Assembly: GCA_029259945.1 (NCBI GenBank)
Contig: JAJDEF010000022.1
Span: 248,001 to 312,000, forward strand
Reading direction: 5' to 3'
Length of the DNA stretch: 64,000 bases
Source: Planctomycetota bacterium
GTDB taxonomy: Bacteria; Planctomycetota; Planctomycetia; Pirellulales; Lacipirellulaceae
This document shows positions 44,770 to 53,354 of this stretch, piece after piece. The number at the start of each line of letters is the position of its first letter. The stretch's first letter is position 1. The notes under the pieces were generated by a model, which did not search any database, was not told the origin of the DNA, and saw only the letters and a program-made list of their open reading frames with translations. Both the position numbers and the translations under genes were made by a program.

Positions 44770-45141
44770 ATGGCTGCGAAGAAGAAAAAACATCGTAAAG
44801 AACATCGTAAAAAACGCTCGCTAGTAGTCCCTCCCCTCGAAACGCGGGCCAGCGAAGCGATTACCGTTGCCTGGACAGTCACCATCACCATGACGCTGCT
44901 CTGCGACTTGGTAATCATCGCTGCGCACTTCTACCTCACGACTTATCCCGAAGCCACGCAAATAGAATTGCTGCGCGGCCTGATGCTTCTCGGCGGCTCA
45001 CTCGTCGGCATCATGTCGTTGATCATCTTGCCGATACTCTACCGAGTCCGAAAATTTCCTCCGCCACGTGGCCTCGTAATCTTCGGCATCTGCGTCGCGA
45101 TTGCCCCCCTCGCAGCCATCCTAGCGCGCACCTTCGGCTAG
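44770..45141 (+). CDS. Small membrane protein with basic N-terminus
   Basis: 123 residues: a Lys/Arg-rich N-terminus (MAAKKKKHRKEHRKKRSL) followed by three hydrophobic segments (about residues 32-55, 68-90, 98-120). I do not recognise a functional family; the layout suggests an inner-membrane protein with its basic tail in the cytoplasm. It is convergent with asnS. Confidence 0.6.
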   Translation: MAAKKKKHRKEHRKKRSLVVPPLETRASEAITVAWTVTITMTLLCDLVIIAAHFYLTTYPEATQIELLRGLMLLGGSLVGIMSLIILPILYRVRKFPPPRGLVIFGICVAIAPLAAILARTFG

Positions 45142-45168
45142 AGTAAGTTCGGAGTTTGAGCGCGAAAA

Positions 45169-45190
45169 AGTTTTGTAGGGTGGGTGAACC
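45169..45190. repeat. GTAGGGTGGG-family repeat, copy 2 (partial)
   Basis: GTTTTGTAGGGTGGG repeats the left arm of the 17930 element exactly, followed by TGAACC; the right arm is missing or degenerate. It lies between the convergent 44770 gene and asnS. Confidence 0.55.
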
Positions 45191-45207
45191 TTAAATCGCG
45201 AAGCCTC

Positions 45208-46602
45208 TTAAAACTCCGCATTACCCGGGGTACGCGGAAACGGGATCACGTCTCGAATGTTTGTTATCCCGGTCACTGCTTGCACCATGCGCTCTAGCCC
45301 AAGGCCAAAACCAGCGTGTGGCACGGTTCCAAAACGTCGCAAATCGAGATACCACCAGTAGTCTTCGGGGCAAATCCCCTGCTCTTTCATTCGAGTTTCT
45401 AACACGTCGAGTCGGTCTTCGCGTTGGCTGCCTCCAATGATTTCCCCAACGCGCGGCAGCAACACATCCATCGCCCGTACCGTCTTCCCGTCCTCGTTGC
45501 ACTTCATATAAAACGGCTTAATCGCGTCGGGATAGTCGTAGAGAATGATCGGTGTCCCAAACAGTTTTTCAGTGAGATAACGCTCATGTTCTGCTTGTAA
45601 ATCGGTGCCCCACGCAATCGGAAACTCAAACTTCGCCCCCGATTTCTCAAGCCGCTCGATTGCCTCGGTATAGCTGATCCGATGAAACGGCTTTTCAGCG
45701 ATCGTTTGCAGGGTCTCAAGCACCTGATCGTCGATGCGTTTCTGGAAAAATTCGATATCCTCTTCGCAGTTCGCAAGCACTTCGGTCGCAATACGCTTCA
45801 AAAAACGCTCCGCCAAACCCATGTTATCTTCGAGATCATAAAACGCGATCTCGGGTTCGACCATCCAAAACTCCGCCAAGTGGCGCGAGGTATTCGAGTT
45901 CTCCGCCCGAAACGTAGGGCCAAAGGTATATACCTTTCCCAACGCCGTGGCGTAAATCTCACCTTCCAATTGCCCAGAAACCGTGAGATACGATGGCCGA
46001 TCAAAAAAATCTTGTTTGTAGTCCACCTGCCCTTTTGCATCCAACGGAATATTAGCCGGATCAAGGGTCGTCACCCGAAACATTTCGCCCGCACCTTCGC
46101 AATCGCTGGCAGTAATGATCGGCGTATGGACGTAAAGAAACCCCTCCTCCTGAAAAAAATCGTGAATCGAACGGCAGATCCGATTTCGCACCCGCATCAC
46201 GGCACCCATCGTATTCGTCCGCGGACGAAGATGGGCCCACTCGCGCAGCTTCTCCATCGAGTGTCGTTTCTTCTGCAGCGGATATTCGTCGGGGTCTGAC
46301 CAGCCGTGGACGGTGACCTCCGCAGCTTGCATCTCGGTCGCTTGCCCCTTGCCGCCCGACGCTTTCATTTCGCCACGCACGGTCACACTACAACCGGCAG
46401 TCAGGCGTTTGATTTCCGACTCGTAATTGGGCAAATCAGCATCGGCAACTACTTGGATATTTGCCAAGCAAGTGCCATCGTTCAGTTCCAGAAAACTGAA
46501 ACCCCCTTTCGAGTCCCGCCGAGTCCGCACCCAACCCTGGAGCGTCGCCTGTTGGCCAATCGCCTCGGCCTGCCGTGCCTCGCAAATCGAAATCTTATTC
46601 AC
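45208..46602 (-). CDS. asnS: Asparaginyl-tRNA synthetase
   Basis: A class II synthetase of 464 residues. OB-fold N-terminus ([27 protein letters not shown]), motif 1 around [27 protein letters not shown], motif 2 [21 protein letters not shown] and motif 3 [30 protein letters not shown]. The ending and the YDLEDNM region identify AsnRS rather than AspRS. It is about 57 nt after trxB on the same strand. Confidence 0.96.
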   Translation of the reverse strand: MNKISICEARQAEAIGQQATLQGWVRTRRDSKGGFSFLELNDGTCLANIQVVADADLPNYESEIKRLTAGCSVTVRGEMKASGGKGQATEMQAAEVTVHGWSDPDEYPLQKKRHSMEKLREWAHLRPRTNTMGAVMRVRNRICRSIHDFFQEEGFLYVHTPIITASDCEGAGEMFRVTTLDPANIPLDAKGQVDYKQDFFDRPSYLTVSGQLEGEIYATALGKVYTFGPTFRAENSNTSRHLAEFWMVEPEIAFYDLEDNMGLAERFLKRIATEVLANCEEDIEFFQKRIDDQVLETLQTIAEKPFHRISYTEAIERLEKSGAKFEFPIAWGTDLQAEHERYLTEKLFGTPIILYDYPDAIKPFYMKCNEDGKTVRAMDVLLPRVGEIIGGSQREDRLDVLETRMKEQGICPEDYWWYLDLRRFGTVPHAGFGLGLERMVQAVTGITNIRDVIPFPRTPGNAEF

Positions 46603-46659
46603 CGTTCGAGCCTCCGGCTCCGACTGAAGAATGCTGCACTTCGAATCCTGAAACCGGTA

Positions 46660-47706
46660 CTAAAATCCTTTAGTACCCAGCCAACGCTCGGCATCCAGCG
46701 CAGCCATACACCCCGTCCCGGCGGCAGTCACCGCCTGCCGATAGTAGTCGTCGGCGACGTCGCCCGCGGCAAACACTCCCTCAACGCTAGTATTCGTGCG
46801 GAACGGCACCGTCCATTCGAGATATTTCTTCGCGGTCATCGCAAGCTTGCCTTCAAGGAAAACCGTGTTCGGTGTGTGCCCGATCGCCATGAATGCCCCC
46901 GCTGCGGCTTGGTCATGCTCGGTTCCATCCACGGTTGACTTCAAACGAACGCCTGTCACTCCATCCGCATCATTGCCGAGCACTTCAACCACCGTCTGAT
47001 TCCACAGGATTTCGATCTTTGGATTATCGATCGCGCGTTGGGCCATGATCTTCGAAGCCCGTAGCTCGTCGCGGCGGTGGACTAAATAAGCCGTGCTGGC
47101 GAACTTCGACAAATAGTCGGCTTCTTCGACCGCCGAGTCACCGCCGCCCACCACAATCAGCGGTTGGTCACGAAATCGAGGCAACGCTCCGTCGCAAACC
47201 GCACATGCGCTGACACCCTTGTTTTTGAATTTCTCTTCCGACTCTAAACCGAGATAATTAGCGCGCGCTCCCGTGGCAATGATGACACTCAGCGATTCGA
47301 TCTCGTCGCCGCCTGCCCTGCGAAGTTTGAAGGGGTGGCTCTCGAAATCCACCTCAACGATGTCATCGGTGATGATCCTCGTCCCAAAATTCACCGCCTG
47401 TTGACGCATCAAATGCATCAGCTCGGGCCCCGAGCAACCTTCCTTCTGATGTAGGTCGACCAGCCACTGATGCTCGCTGGGCAACGAACTCCGAAGAAAC
47501 TCGCTCAAATCCCCCGCCGGAAAACCGGGATAGTTCTCCACCTCGGTCGTCAGCGCCAACTGCCCCAACGGCATGGTGCCCTGCAGACGGTTATCCTCGC
47601 TCACCGCCCCTTCGACGACCAACGGTTCTAAGCTCGCACGAGCGGCGTATATGGCTGCAGTCCAACCAGCAGGTCCACTGCCTACAATCACTACTTTTTC
47701 AGGCAC
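46660..47706 (-). CDS. trxB: Thioredoxin reductase TrxB
   Basis: A flavoenzyme passing electrons from NADPH to thioredoxin. FAD motif [29 protein letters not shown], redox centre SACAVCDGA (Cys168 and Cys171 from the GTG), NADPH motif [16 protein letters not shown] and [27 protein letters not shown]. An insertion of about 25 residues (roughly 66-92, [20 protein letters not shown]) lies before the GPELM helix, longer than in E. coli TrxB. The start is the GTG at 47706 with AGGA upstream; the frame runs to 47802 without conserved residues. Confidence 0.93.
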   Translation of the reverse strand: MPEKVVIVGSGPAGWTAAIYAARASLEPLVVEGAVSEDNRLQGTMPLGQLALTTEVENYPGFPAGDLSEFLRSSLPSEHQWLVDLHQKEGCSGPELMHLMRQQAVNFGTRIITDDIVEVDFESHPFKLRRAGGDEIESLSVIIATGARANYLGLESEEKFKNKGVSACAVCDGALPRFRDQPLIVVGGGDSAVEEADYLSKFASTAYLVHRRDELRASKIMAQRAIDNPKIEILWNQTVVEVLGNDADGVTGVRLKSTVDGTEHDQAAAGAFMAIGHTPNTVFLEGKLAMTAKKYLEWTVPFRTNTSVEGVFAAGDVADDYYRQAVTAAGTGCMAALDAERWLGTKGF

Positions 47707-47918
47707 CGTCTTAGTCCTTTCGCGGCGGGCAATATGGCAGAAATAACGATTCTGTATCGCGGCGATTATAGGATGTTCTGCCGGAGACGTAAACCAAAGC
47801 ATCTAACCTTTGAGGACTTTGGCAAGACAAGCCAGCCCTGTTATGATGCAATCCTTCGAAATGCTTTTTGTTAGCAACCTTACACTCCCTTCTGTTCTCT
47901 TCTATTTTCAAAATTCTC

Positions 47919-49781
47919 ATGCTCACCCTATTCATCGCCCTGGGTTCGTTCCTAGGATTCATCCTCGCCTACCATACCTATGGACGGTGGCTGGGAACTA
48001 AAATTTTTCAGCTCGATTCCGATGCCCTGGTTCCTAGCGAACAACTTCGCGACGGGGTCGACTTTGTCCCCACACGCAAGCAGGTCATCTTCGGACACCA
48101 CTTCACCAGCATTGCCGGTACGGGGCCAATCGTAGGCCCCGCGATCGCCGTCTTCTGGGGTTGGCTTCCGGCCCTACTGTGGGTCGTCCTCGGTTCCATT
48201 TTCATCGGTGCCGTCCACGACTTCGGCGCTTTAGTCGTCAGTCTACGTAGCCGAGGCCAAACGGTAGGCGAGATCGCTGGGCGAATGATTGCCCCCCGCG
48301 CAAAAGTCTTGTTTCTGCTAGTCCTCTTTTTTGCGCTCACCGTCGTGCTCGCAATCTTTGGACTCGTCATCGCTTCCATCTTCAAACTCTATCCCGAATC
48401 GGTTTTCAGCGTCTGGATTGCGATGCCCTTGGCCGTCGCCATTGGCTTTTGGACCTATCGCTATGGCGGCAAACTTCTCCTCCCCTCGCTCATGGCGCTT
48501 GCGGTGATCTACGGGGCCATTTACGTCGGCGTCGAACATCCCTTCTCGTTACCAACCAGCTGGGGAAATCCGACCATCCTTTGGACCGTCATCCTGTTCG
48601 TCTATTGCTTTCTCGCCTCGGTGCTACCCGTCTGGGTGCTGCTTCAGCCTAGAGATTTTATCAACAGCCACCAGCTCATCGTCGCGCTGGTTCTGTTAGT
48701 CGCGGGCATGTTCGCTGCCGGACTATCTGGCAAAGCCGACTTACAAGCATCCGCACCAGCGATTACCGAGTCTGCTCCCGTCGGTGCTCCACCTATTTGG
48801 CCGTTCCTATTCATCACCATTGCCTGCGGGGCTGTCAGCGGTTTTCACTGTCTGGTCAGTTCGGGAACTACCAGCAAACAGGTCGCTTGCGAAAGCGATG
48901 CAAGATTTGTGGCTTACGGCGCGATGCTGTTGGAAGGCGCGCTCGCCGTGATCGTCATCCTCGCCTGTTGCGCAGGCGTAGGCATGGGAAAGTTCACGCG
49001 CCAAGCCGACGGCAACTACGTGGCAGTTACCAACGAAGCCGGCGACCCACTCGTAGGACGTGCCGCTTGGGTCACCCGCTACGACCCGCATGGCAACTGG
49101 AGCACCTTCGGACTAGGTGACAAAGTCGGCGCCTTTGTCGAAGGCGGGGCCAACTTTCTCACTGCCTTAGGCATGCCGCTCAAACTGGCCATTGGCATTA
49201 TCGCAGTTCTAGTAGCCTGCTTCGCCGCCACGACGCTCGACACCGCCACCCGATTGCAGCGTTATGTCGTGCAAGAGTTGGCGTCCACTTTTCGCATTTC
49301 CGTGCTCACCAACAAATATGCCGCTACCGCGCTTGCCGTGTTGACAGCCCTCCTGCTCGCGATGATGCGCGGACCAAATTTGCCCGACGGTTCACTCCGC
49401 TCCTTCGGCACCGGAGGCCTCTATCTCTGGCCCTTGTTCGGTGCCATCAATCAACTCTTGGCCGGGCTCGCACTGATGGTCACCGTCTTTTATCTCTACC
49501 GACGTAACAAACCCATTTGGTTTGCCCTGGCCCCCATGCTACTCATGATCGTGATGCCCTTCTGGGCGCTCAATTGGCAGCTCTTCAACACCGAGACAGG
49601 CTGGTGGCCTCAACGCAACTACTTGCTGCTTTCCATCGGCCTCGCCACATTGCTGCTACAGCTATGGATGATCGTCGAAGCAATTCTCGCCTGGCCACGC
49701 GCCAAAGGCGTACTCGAAGAAATGCTGCCCCCGCTCCCACCCGACAGCGAATCCCCTCTAGCCGACGGCTGTTCCTGCTAA
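47919..49781 (+). CDS. CstA-family carbon-starvation/peptide or pyruvate transporter
   Basis: An integral membrane protein of about 620 residues with some 16 hydrophobic segments. CstA-family motifs: HFTSIAGTGPIVGPAIAVFWGWLPALLWV, GAVHDFGALVVSLRSRGQTVGEIAGRM, SGFHCLVSSGTTSKQ and TLDTATRLQRYV. CstA and its relative BtsT import peptides or pyruvate; the substrate here is unknown. ATG 47919 follows a TTG-opened frame from 47868. The C-terminal tail is Pro-rich and ends DGCSC. Confidence 0.9.
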   Translation: MLTLFIALGSFLGFILAYHTYGRWLGTKIFQLDSDALVPSEQLRDGVDFVPTRKQVIFGHHFTSIAGTGPIVGPAIAVFWGWLPALLWVVLGSIFIGAVHDFGALVVSLRSRGQTVGEIAGRMIAPRAKVLFLLVLFFALTVVLAIFGLVIASIFKLYPESVFSVWIAMPLAVAIGFWTYRYGGKLLLPSLMALAVIYGAIYVGVEHPFSLPTSWGNPTILWTVILFVYCFLASVLPVWVLLQPRDFINSHQLIVALVLLVAGMFAAGLSGKADLQASAPAITESAPVGAPPIWPFLFITIACGAVSGFHCLVSSGTTSKQVACESDARFVAYGAMLLEGALAVIVILACCAGVGMGKFTRQADGNYVAVTNEAGDPLVGRAAWVTRYDPHGNWSTFGLGDKVGAFVEGGANFLTALGMPLKLAIGIIAVLVACFAATTLDTATRLQRYVVQELASTFRISVLTNKYAATALAVLTALLLAMMRGPNLPDGSLRSFGTGGLYLWPLFGAINQLLAGLALMVTVFYLYRRNKPIWFALAPMLLMIVMPFWALNWQLFNTETGWWPQRNYLLLSIGLATLLLQLWMIVEAILAWPRAKGVLEEMLPPLPPDSESPLADGCSC

Positions 49782-49793
49782 GCAGAAAAAAAA

Positions 49794-50927
49794 CTACCGC
49801 GCTGCTTCTACCGCTTCAAGAAACTGGTGGAACAGATAATGGCTATCGTGCGGGCCGGCCGAAGCTTCGGGATGATACTGCACACTAAAAGCCGACAACT
49901 CGCGATGGCGGACGCCCTCGATCGTCTGATCGTTCAAACTTCGGTGCGTCACTTCCAGCGCCGAAGGCAACGAATCTTCGTCGACCGCAAACCCGTGGTT
50001 CTGCGACGTAATCTCGATCGCGCCCGTCTCCAGCCGTTGCACCGGCTGATTGGCCCCTCGGTGGCCGAACTTCATCTTAAACGTCTTCGCCCCGCAAGCC
50101 AGCGACAACAACTGGTGCCCCAAGCAGATACCAAAAATCGGCTTCTTGCCCAGTAATTCGCGAATCATACCAATCGCATAGTCCAACGGCTCAGGATCGC
50201 CCGGCCCGTTAGAAAGAAAAATCCCATCCGGCTCCTGGGCGAGTACCGCTTCAGCGGTCGTGGAACCCGGCAAAATAGTCACCTGACAACCCTGATCGTA
50301 AAGATGCCGAGGAATGTTCCACTTCATCCCAAAATCCAACGAAACAATATGAGGGCCACCCTCTGCTCTCTGCTCTCCGCTCTCTGCGGCAAGATGCGTC
50401 CACTCGCTCACCGACTCGCGCCAATCACAAGGTATCTCTGGCAGCACCTCGCGCACCAAGTCGCGACCTACAAGCCCTGGGCTCGCCTTTGCTTTAGCAA
50501 CCAAGCTTACATCGTCCAAGTCTTCGGTCGACAGCACGCCTCGCATCGCGCCTGCCGAACGAATTCTTCGCACTAGCGCGCGCGTGTCTATCGACTCGAT
50601 CGCCACGACGCCCCACTCCTTCAGAAATTCGCCCAGCGAAGTCTCCGAACGAAAATTGCTATTCACACGGCTATGCTCTCGCACCACAAACCCTGCCAAG
50701 TGCGGCCGGCTGCTTTCCAGGTCTTCTTCGTTCACCCCGTAGTTGCCGATTTGCGGGTAAGTCATCGTCACGATTTGCCCACGATAACTGGGGTCGGTCA
50801 AAATTTCTTGATAGCCGGTCATCGAGGTATTAAAACAGACCTCGCCCTCCACCTCACCTGCAACGCCAATCGACGTACCGGTGTAGACCGTGCCATCTTC
50901 CAGAGCAAGTTTCGCCGTTGGTTTCAT
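49794..50927 (-). CDS. carA: Carbamoyl-phosphate synthase small subunit CarA
   Basis: The glutaminase subunit of CPSase, feeding arginine and pyrimidine synthesis. N-terminal domain KLALEDGTVYTGTSIGVAGEVEGEVCFNTSMTGYQEILTDPSYRGQIVTMTYPQIGNYG; class I amidotransferase domain with GICLGHQLLSLA (catalytic Cys), NHGFAV and HPEASAGPHD. 377 residues. A short insert in the interdomain linker (about ESGEQRAEGG, coded by 50358-50391) is an AGAGAGCAG-type purine repeat. The ATG has no Shine-Dalgarno and sits behind a hairpin. No carB is nearby. Confidence 0.94.
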   Translation of the reverse strand: MKPTAKLALEDGTVYTGTSIGVAGEVEGEVCFNTSMTGYQEILTDPSYRGQIVTMTYPQIGNYGVNEEDLESSRPHLAGFVVREHSRVNSNFRSETSLGEFLKEWGVVAIESIDTRALVRRIRSAGAMRGVLSTEDLDDVSLVAKAKASPGLVGRDLVREVLPEIPCDWRESVSEWTHLAAESGEQRAEGGPHIVSLDFGMKWNIPRHLYDQGCQVTILPGSTTAEAVLAQEPDGIFLSNGPGDPEPLDYAIGMIRELLGKKPIFGICLGHQLLSLACGAKTFKMKFGHRGANQPVQRLETGAIEITSQNHGFAVDEDSLPSALEVTHRSLNDQTIEGVRHRELSAFSVQYHPEASAGPHDSHYLFHQFLEAVEAAR

Positions 50928-50935
50928 TTTTTTGA

Positions 50936-51015
50936 GGGGTCAGAGGTGAGGGGGCGGGGGGTGAGGATTGTGACGGATGTGATTGGCAGAAAAGTAATTC
51001 CTGACCTCTGACCCC
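50936..51015. repeat. GGGGTCAGAGGTCAGG-type inverted repeat next to carA start
   Basis: GGGGTCAGAGGTGAGG at 50936-50951 pairs, with one mismatch, to CCTGACCTCTGACCCC at 51000-51015. In the carA mRNA the hairpin would end about 8 nt before the start codon. Confidence 0.65.
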
Positions 51016-51119
51016 CGAACTTTGACCTCTTCCCCCTGTTTTTTTCGCGATTCGATACCGATACAGACCCATAGGCTGTGGGTCTCCGGCTCAGCAATGA
51101 GCCGGTCAGCCTAGAATCT

Positions 51120-51158
51120 CGGGGGTCCTTGTTCCGGCGAGCAAGGGCCCCCTTTTTC
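51120..51158 (+). terminator. Terminator-like hairpin on the plus strand
   Basis: CGGGGGTCCTTG pairs with CAAGGGCCCCC (one G-U pair) around a short loop and is followed by TTTTTCG. No plus-strand coding gene lies upstream within 1.3 kb, so it would end a non-coding transcript; alternatively it is simply a hairpin in the carA leader. Confidence 0.55.
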
Positions 51159-51267
51159 GTGCGCCTCGGCCAATATACCCGCCCCAACCGCAAAGCTGTA
51201 GGGGGTGCTCTCCGATGATCTATAAGATCGCGGCTAGCTTGGCAAAATTATTGACAGATGCCTCGTA

Positions 51268-51561
51268 TCAAGAAATGGCACGAAACGCTTTGGCTGCCGT
51301 CGAGGAAAGAGGCACCGGCATAAACCAGTCCGCCGGGTACAGATAATCCTCTTCAGAATCGTCAACGACCCGCACATATCCTTCGGCGGCTGAAGAACGG
51401 TCGGATTTTACTCGATAGAGTTTCCGAAGCTGTAGGTCGGTATAGTCGCCCGTTTCAACACAGACAACGAATTTTGCCTCGATGGCGTTCAGTGCACGTC
51501 TTTGCAAGGAACGACTAGTCGAGGAACTTTTTGATTTTGAAGTCTTGTCTACCGATGCCAT
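51268..51561 (-). CDS. Small conserved-looking protein (EDYLYPADWF motif)
   Basis: About 97 residues. The core AKFVVCVETGDYTDLQLRKLYRVKSD..AEGYVRVVDDSEEDYLYPADWFMPV matches a small bacterial protein type I recall as RVVDESGEDYLYP, function unknown. The N-terminal 30 residues are Lys/Ser-rich and variable. ATG 51561 gives a 47-nt overlap with the upstream gene; a later start within the Ser-rich stretch cannot be excluded. It probably forms a two-gene unit with that gene. Confidence 0.65.
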   Translation of the reverse strand: MASVDKTSKSKSSSTSRSLQRRALNAIEAKFVVCVETGDYTDLQLRKLYRVKSDRSSAAEGYVRVVDDSEEDYLYPADWFMPVPLSSTAAKAFRAIS

Positions 51562-51748
51562 GACATTCATACCAATGAATTTCTGCGAAGCGTGCCTGTC
51601 CCGTCACAAGACGAACCTCGGCCTCACCTTTCATTTTGCGCCATCGACCGGCGCCATATTTCTTACGAAGCATCTTACGCGATCGGACGCCACGCCCTTT
51701 TGCAACAACACGAATGTTCTCGATTTCGCCAATGATATCGAACCGCAT
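51515..51748 (-). CDS. Small basic protein (IHWYECHGIGRQDFKIKKFL motif)
   Basis: 77 residues, basic and soluble. IENIRVVAKGRGVRSRKMLRKKYGAGRWRKMKGEAEVRL and AEIHWYECHGIGRQDFKIKKFLD match a small family I recall across bacteria as HWYEAHGIGRKEFKIKRFL, without a known function. It is often next to a RVVDESGEDYLYP-type gene, as here. The pair resembles a toxin-antitoxin layout in size and overlap, but no toxin fold is recognisable. Confidence 0.65.
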   Translation of the reverse strand: MRFDIIGEIENIRVVAKGRGVRSRKMLRKKYGAGRWRKMKGEAEVRLVTGQARFAEIHWYECHGIGRQDFKIKKFLD

Positions 51749-51824
51749 CCGCTAGCCCCAAAAGGGAGTGCTCGTCTACTGCCCATTCTACCAGGGAAAT
51801 TCTACCAGGTCGATTGGAAATCGA

Positions 51825-53354
51825 TTACCCCTTCCAACCCCAGTCATTCCGCACCGCTCGCCAAGCCACTACAGTTGCACAAACTTGGAAAAAAAGCATC
51901 GACACCAGCCAAACCGACCAATGCAAGTCAAAACCGCGGAGAAGGTAATTATCGATCCAACTTATCACGTACACCCCACTGCAGAGCAAACCAAACGTCA
52001 GGCAAGCCGCATAAATCGGCTGCCGAAGCAAGCAGTAGGTCGCCATCGCGAGGGTGTAGATCCATAAAAAAATCAACCCCAATGTGGCGACTTGCACCAG
52101 CGGATGCGGCTCACGGCTGATCAGCACCGAACCAGACAGCCAGTTGGCGAGCAGCATGAGCGTTCCAAATGCCGCTACGAGTACCGACGCTCCAACCACA
52201 AACTTCACCCCAAACCACAACGAATAATTCACCGGCTTCGATCGCCAAAAGTCATCGACTCCCGGCTTCAAGTCCTCGAAGAACACACCGATACCAGTTA
52301 CGAAAGTAACAAAAAAACAAACGCTCAGCGTAATGCTACCCAGCAGCACTCCAATCTCACGGACATCTGCCCCTTCTTTATCGAAAAACCATGCCACCGT
52401 TGTTATCGCAATAATGCCGCCCAGCGCCATCAGCGCCAACGGCCCTGTCTCGCGAATCTGTTTCCAAGCAATGGCAGTGAACTGGCTTCGCATGGGAGGA
52501 CCAAGCTGCTGATTCTTGCTCAATGTGAGCGCAGATACATTCCCGCCAAACCTATTTGGCCTCGTAACTACTTTGCCGAAACGACGTAGATACCAAGCCA
52601 GCACAAAACTGTGGCTAATGACCCCAGTGGCAACTAACAGTAAATACCAATACTCATTCTCCGACTTATTTTGCCACGCGACTACCGCTCCTCCCGGGGC
52701 TGCAGCAATAAGTAGCTCGACCCCATGTTCCAGCGTTTCTAGATGCAGCTTATCGACTTGATTCGCACTGAGCCCCAACGCAAGCCAAACAGAACTAATC
52801 ACCAGAAAACCAATCGCCCCAGCACAGATTTCATCCGATCGGTTTCCCCCTGCAGTGGCCACCCACAGCAATAAGCTCGAAACACTAAGCGCGCTAGCTG
52901 TCGTGATCGCTAGCAACAGTTCTGTAATTTGCCAACTTTTTCCATTAAAATTAGTGGTTTCCAGATTCTCCCCTCCACCTAGCCGCCAAAAGTAAACCAC
53001 TCCGACAAAGACCAGCACGGGAAGAACCGCGGCAAAAATCGCAACGCCCAACTTCGATATCCCAGGCTTCCACATCGGCGCGGGAAGCGACTGCAAGAAT
53101 GGCAATGTCCCGCGCCCACTTTCACGGCCAGCCGTGCTCATTCCAAGAAAAACTCCTGCTAAGAGAGAATAAGGAATGAGTAGTGAAGTTAGCGCAACGC
53201 CCGAAGAATCAATGGTAGCCACATCGTTTCTAAACAGCGAAGCAACAGCCAACAGCATCGCAGTCAGCGACACCAGCTTCCACTTATGCTCGTGCCACTC
53301 TTTCCACAGCAAACTGTGCCAAACGCTTCGCATCGCTTGTTGGTTGGTTTTCAT
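51825..53354 (-). CDS. ABC transporter permease (YtrC/ABC-2-like)
   Basis: A 509-residue integral membrane protein with about 12 hydrophobic segments in two halves, each beginning with a helix preceded by a W-K-E/Q motif (SLLWKEWHEHKWKL and AIAWKQIRETGPL). It is the membrane partner of the ATPase gene directly upstream, whose stop overlaps its ATG by 4 nt. Substrate unknown; GntR/YtrA-type operons typically respond to cell-wall antibiotics or export unidentified compounds. Confidence 0.82.
   Translation of the reverse strand: MKTNQQAMRSVWHSLLWKEWHEHKWKLVSLTAMLLAVASLFRNDVATIDSSGVALTSLLIPYSLLAGVFLGMSTAGRESGRGTLPFLQSLPAPMWKPGISKLGVAIFAAVLPVLVFVGVVYFWRLGGGENLETTNFNGKSWQITELLLAITTASALSVSSLLLWVATAGGNRSDEICAGAIGFLVISSVWLALGLSANQVDKLHLETLEHGVELLIAAAPGGAVVAWQNKSENEYWYLLLVATGVISHSFVLAWYLRRFGKVVTRPNRFGGNVSALTLSKNQQLGPPMRSQFTAIAWKQIRETGPLALMALGGIIAITTVAWFFDKEGADVREIGVLLGSITLSVCFFVTFVTGIGVFFEDLKPGVDDFWRSKPVNYSLWFGVKFVVGASVLVAAFGTLMLLANWLSGSVLISREPHPLVQVATLGLIFLWIYTLAMATYCLLRQPIYAACLTFGLLCSGVYVISWIDNYLLRGFDLHWSVWLVSMLFFQVCATVVAWRAVRNDWGWKG

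Larger units (their letters stand above)
50928..51267 (-). other. Structured carA upstream region
   Basis: 340 nt without a gene. From the carA start outward: an inverted repeat of the GGGGTCAGAGGTCAGG type (50936-50951 and 51000-51015), two tandem hairpins (AGACCCA/TGGGTCT at 51065-51085; CCGGCTCA-GCAA-TGAGCCGG at 51086-51105), and a G+C-rich hairpin with a T-run on the plus strand (51120-51158). Seen from carA these form a leader; seen from the plus strand they end like a terminated small RNA. No match to a known riboswitch is evident. Confidence 0.5.

Noticed and set aside
49782-49793. Terminator between cstA and carA
   Set aside because: The short CTGC/GCAG hairpin is followed by A residues on the cstA strand, and the T-run lies on the wrong side for carA.
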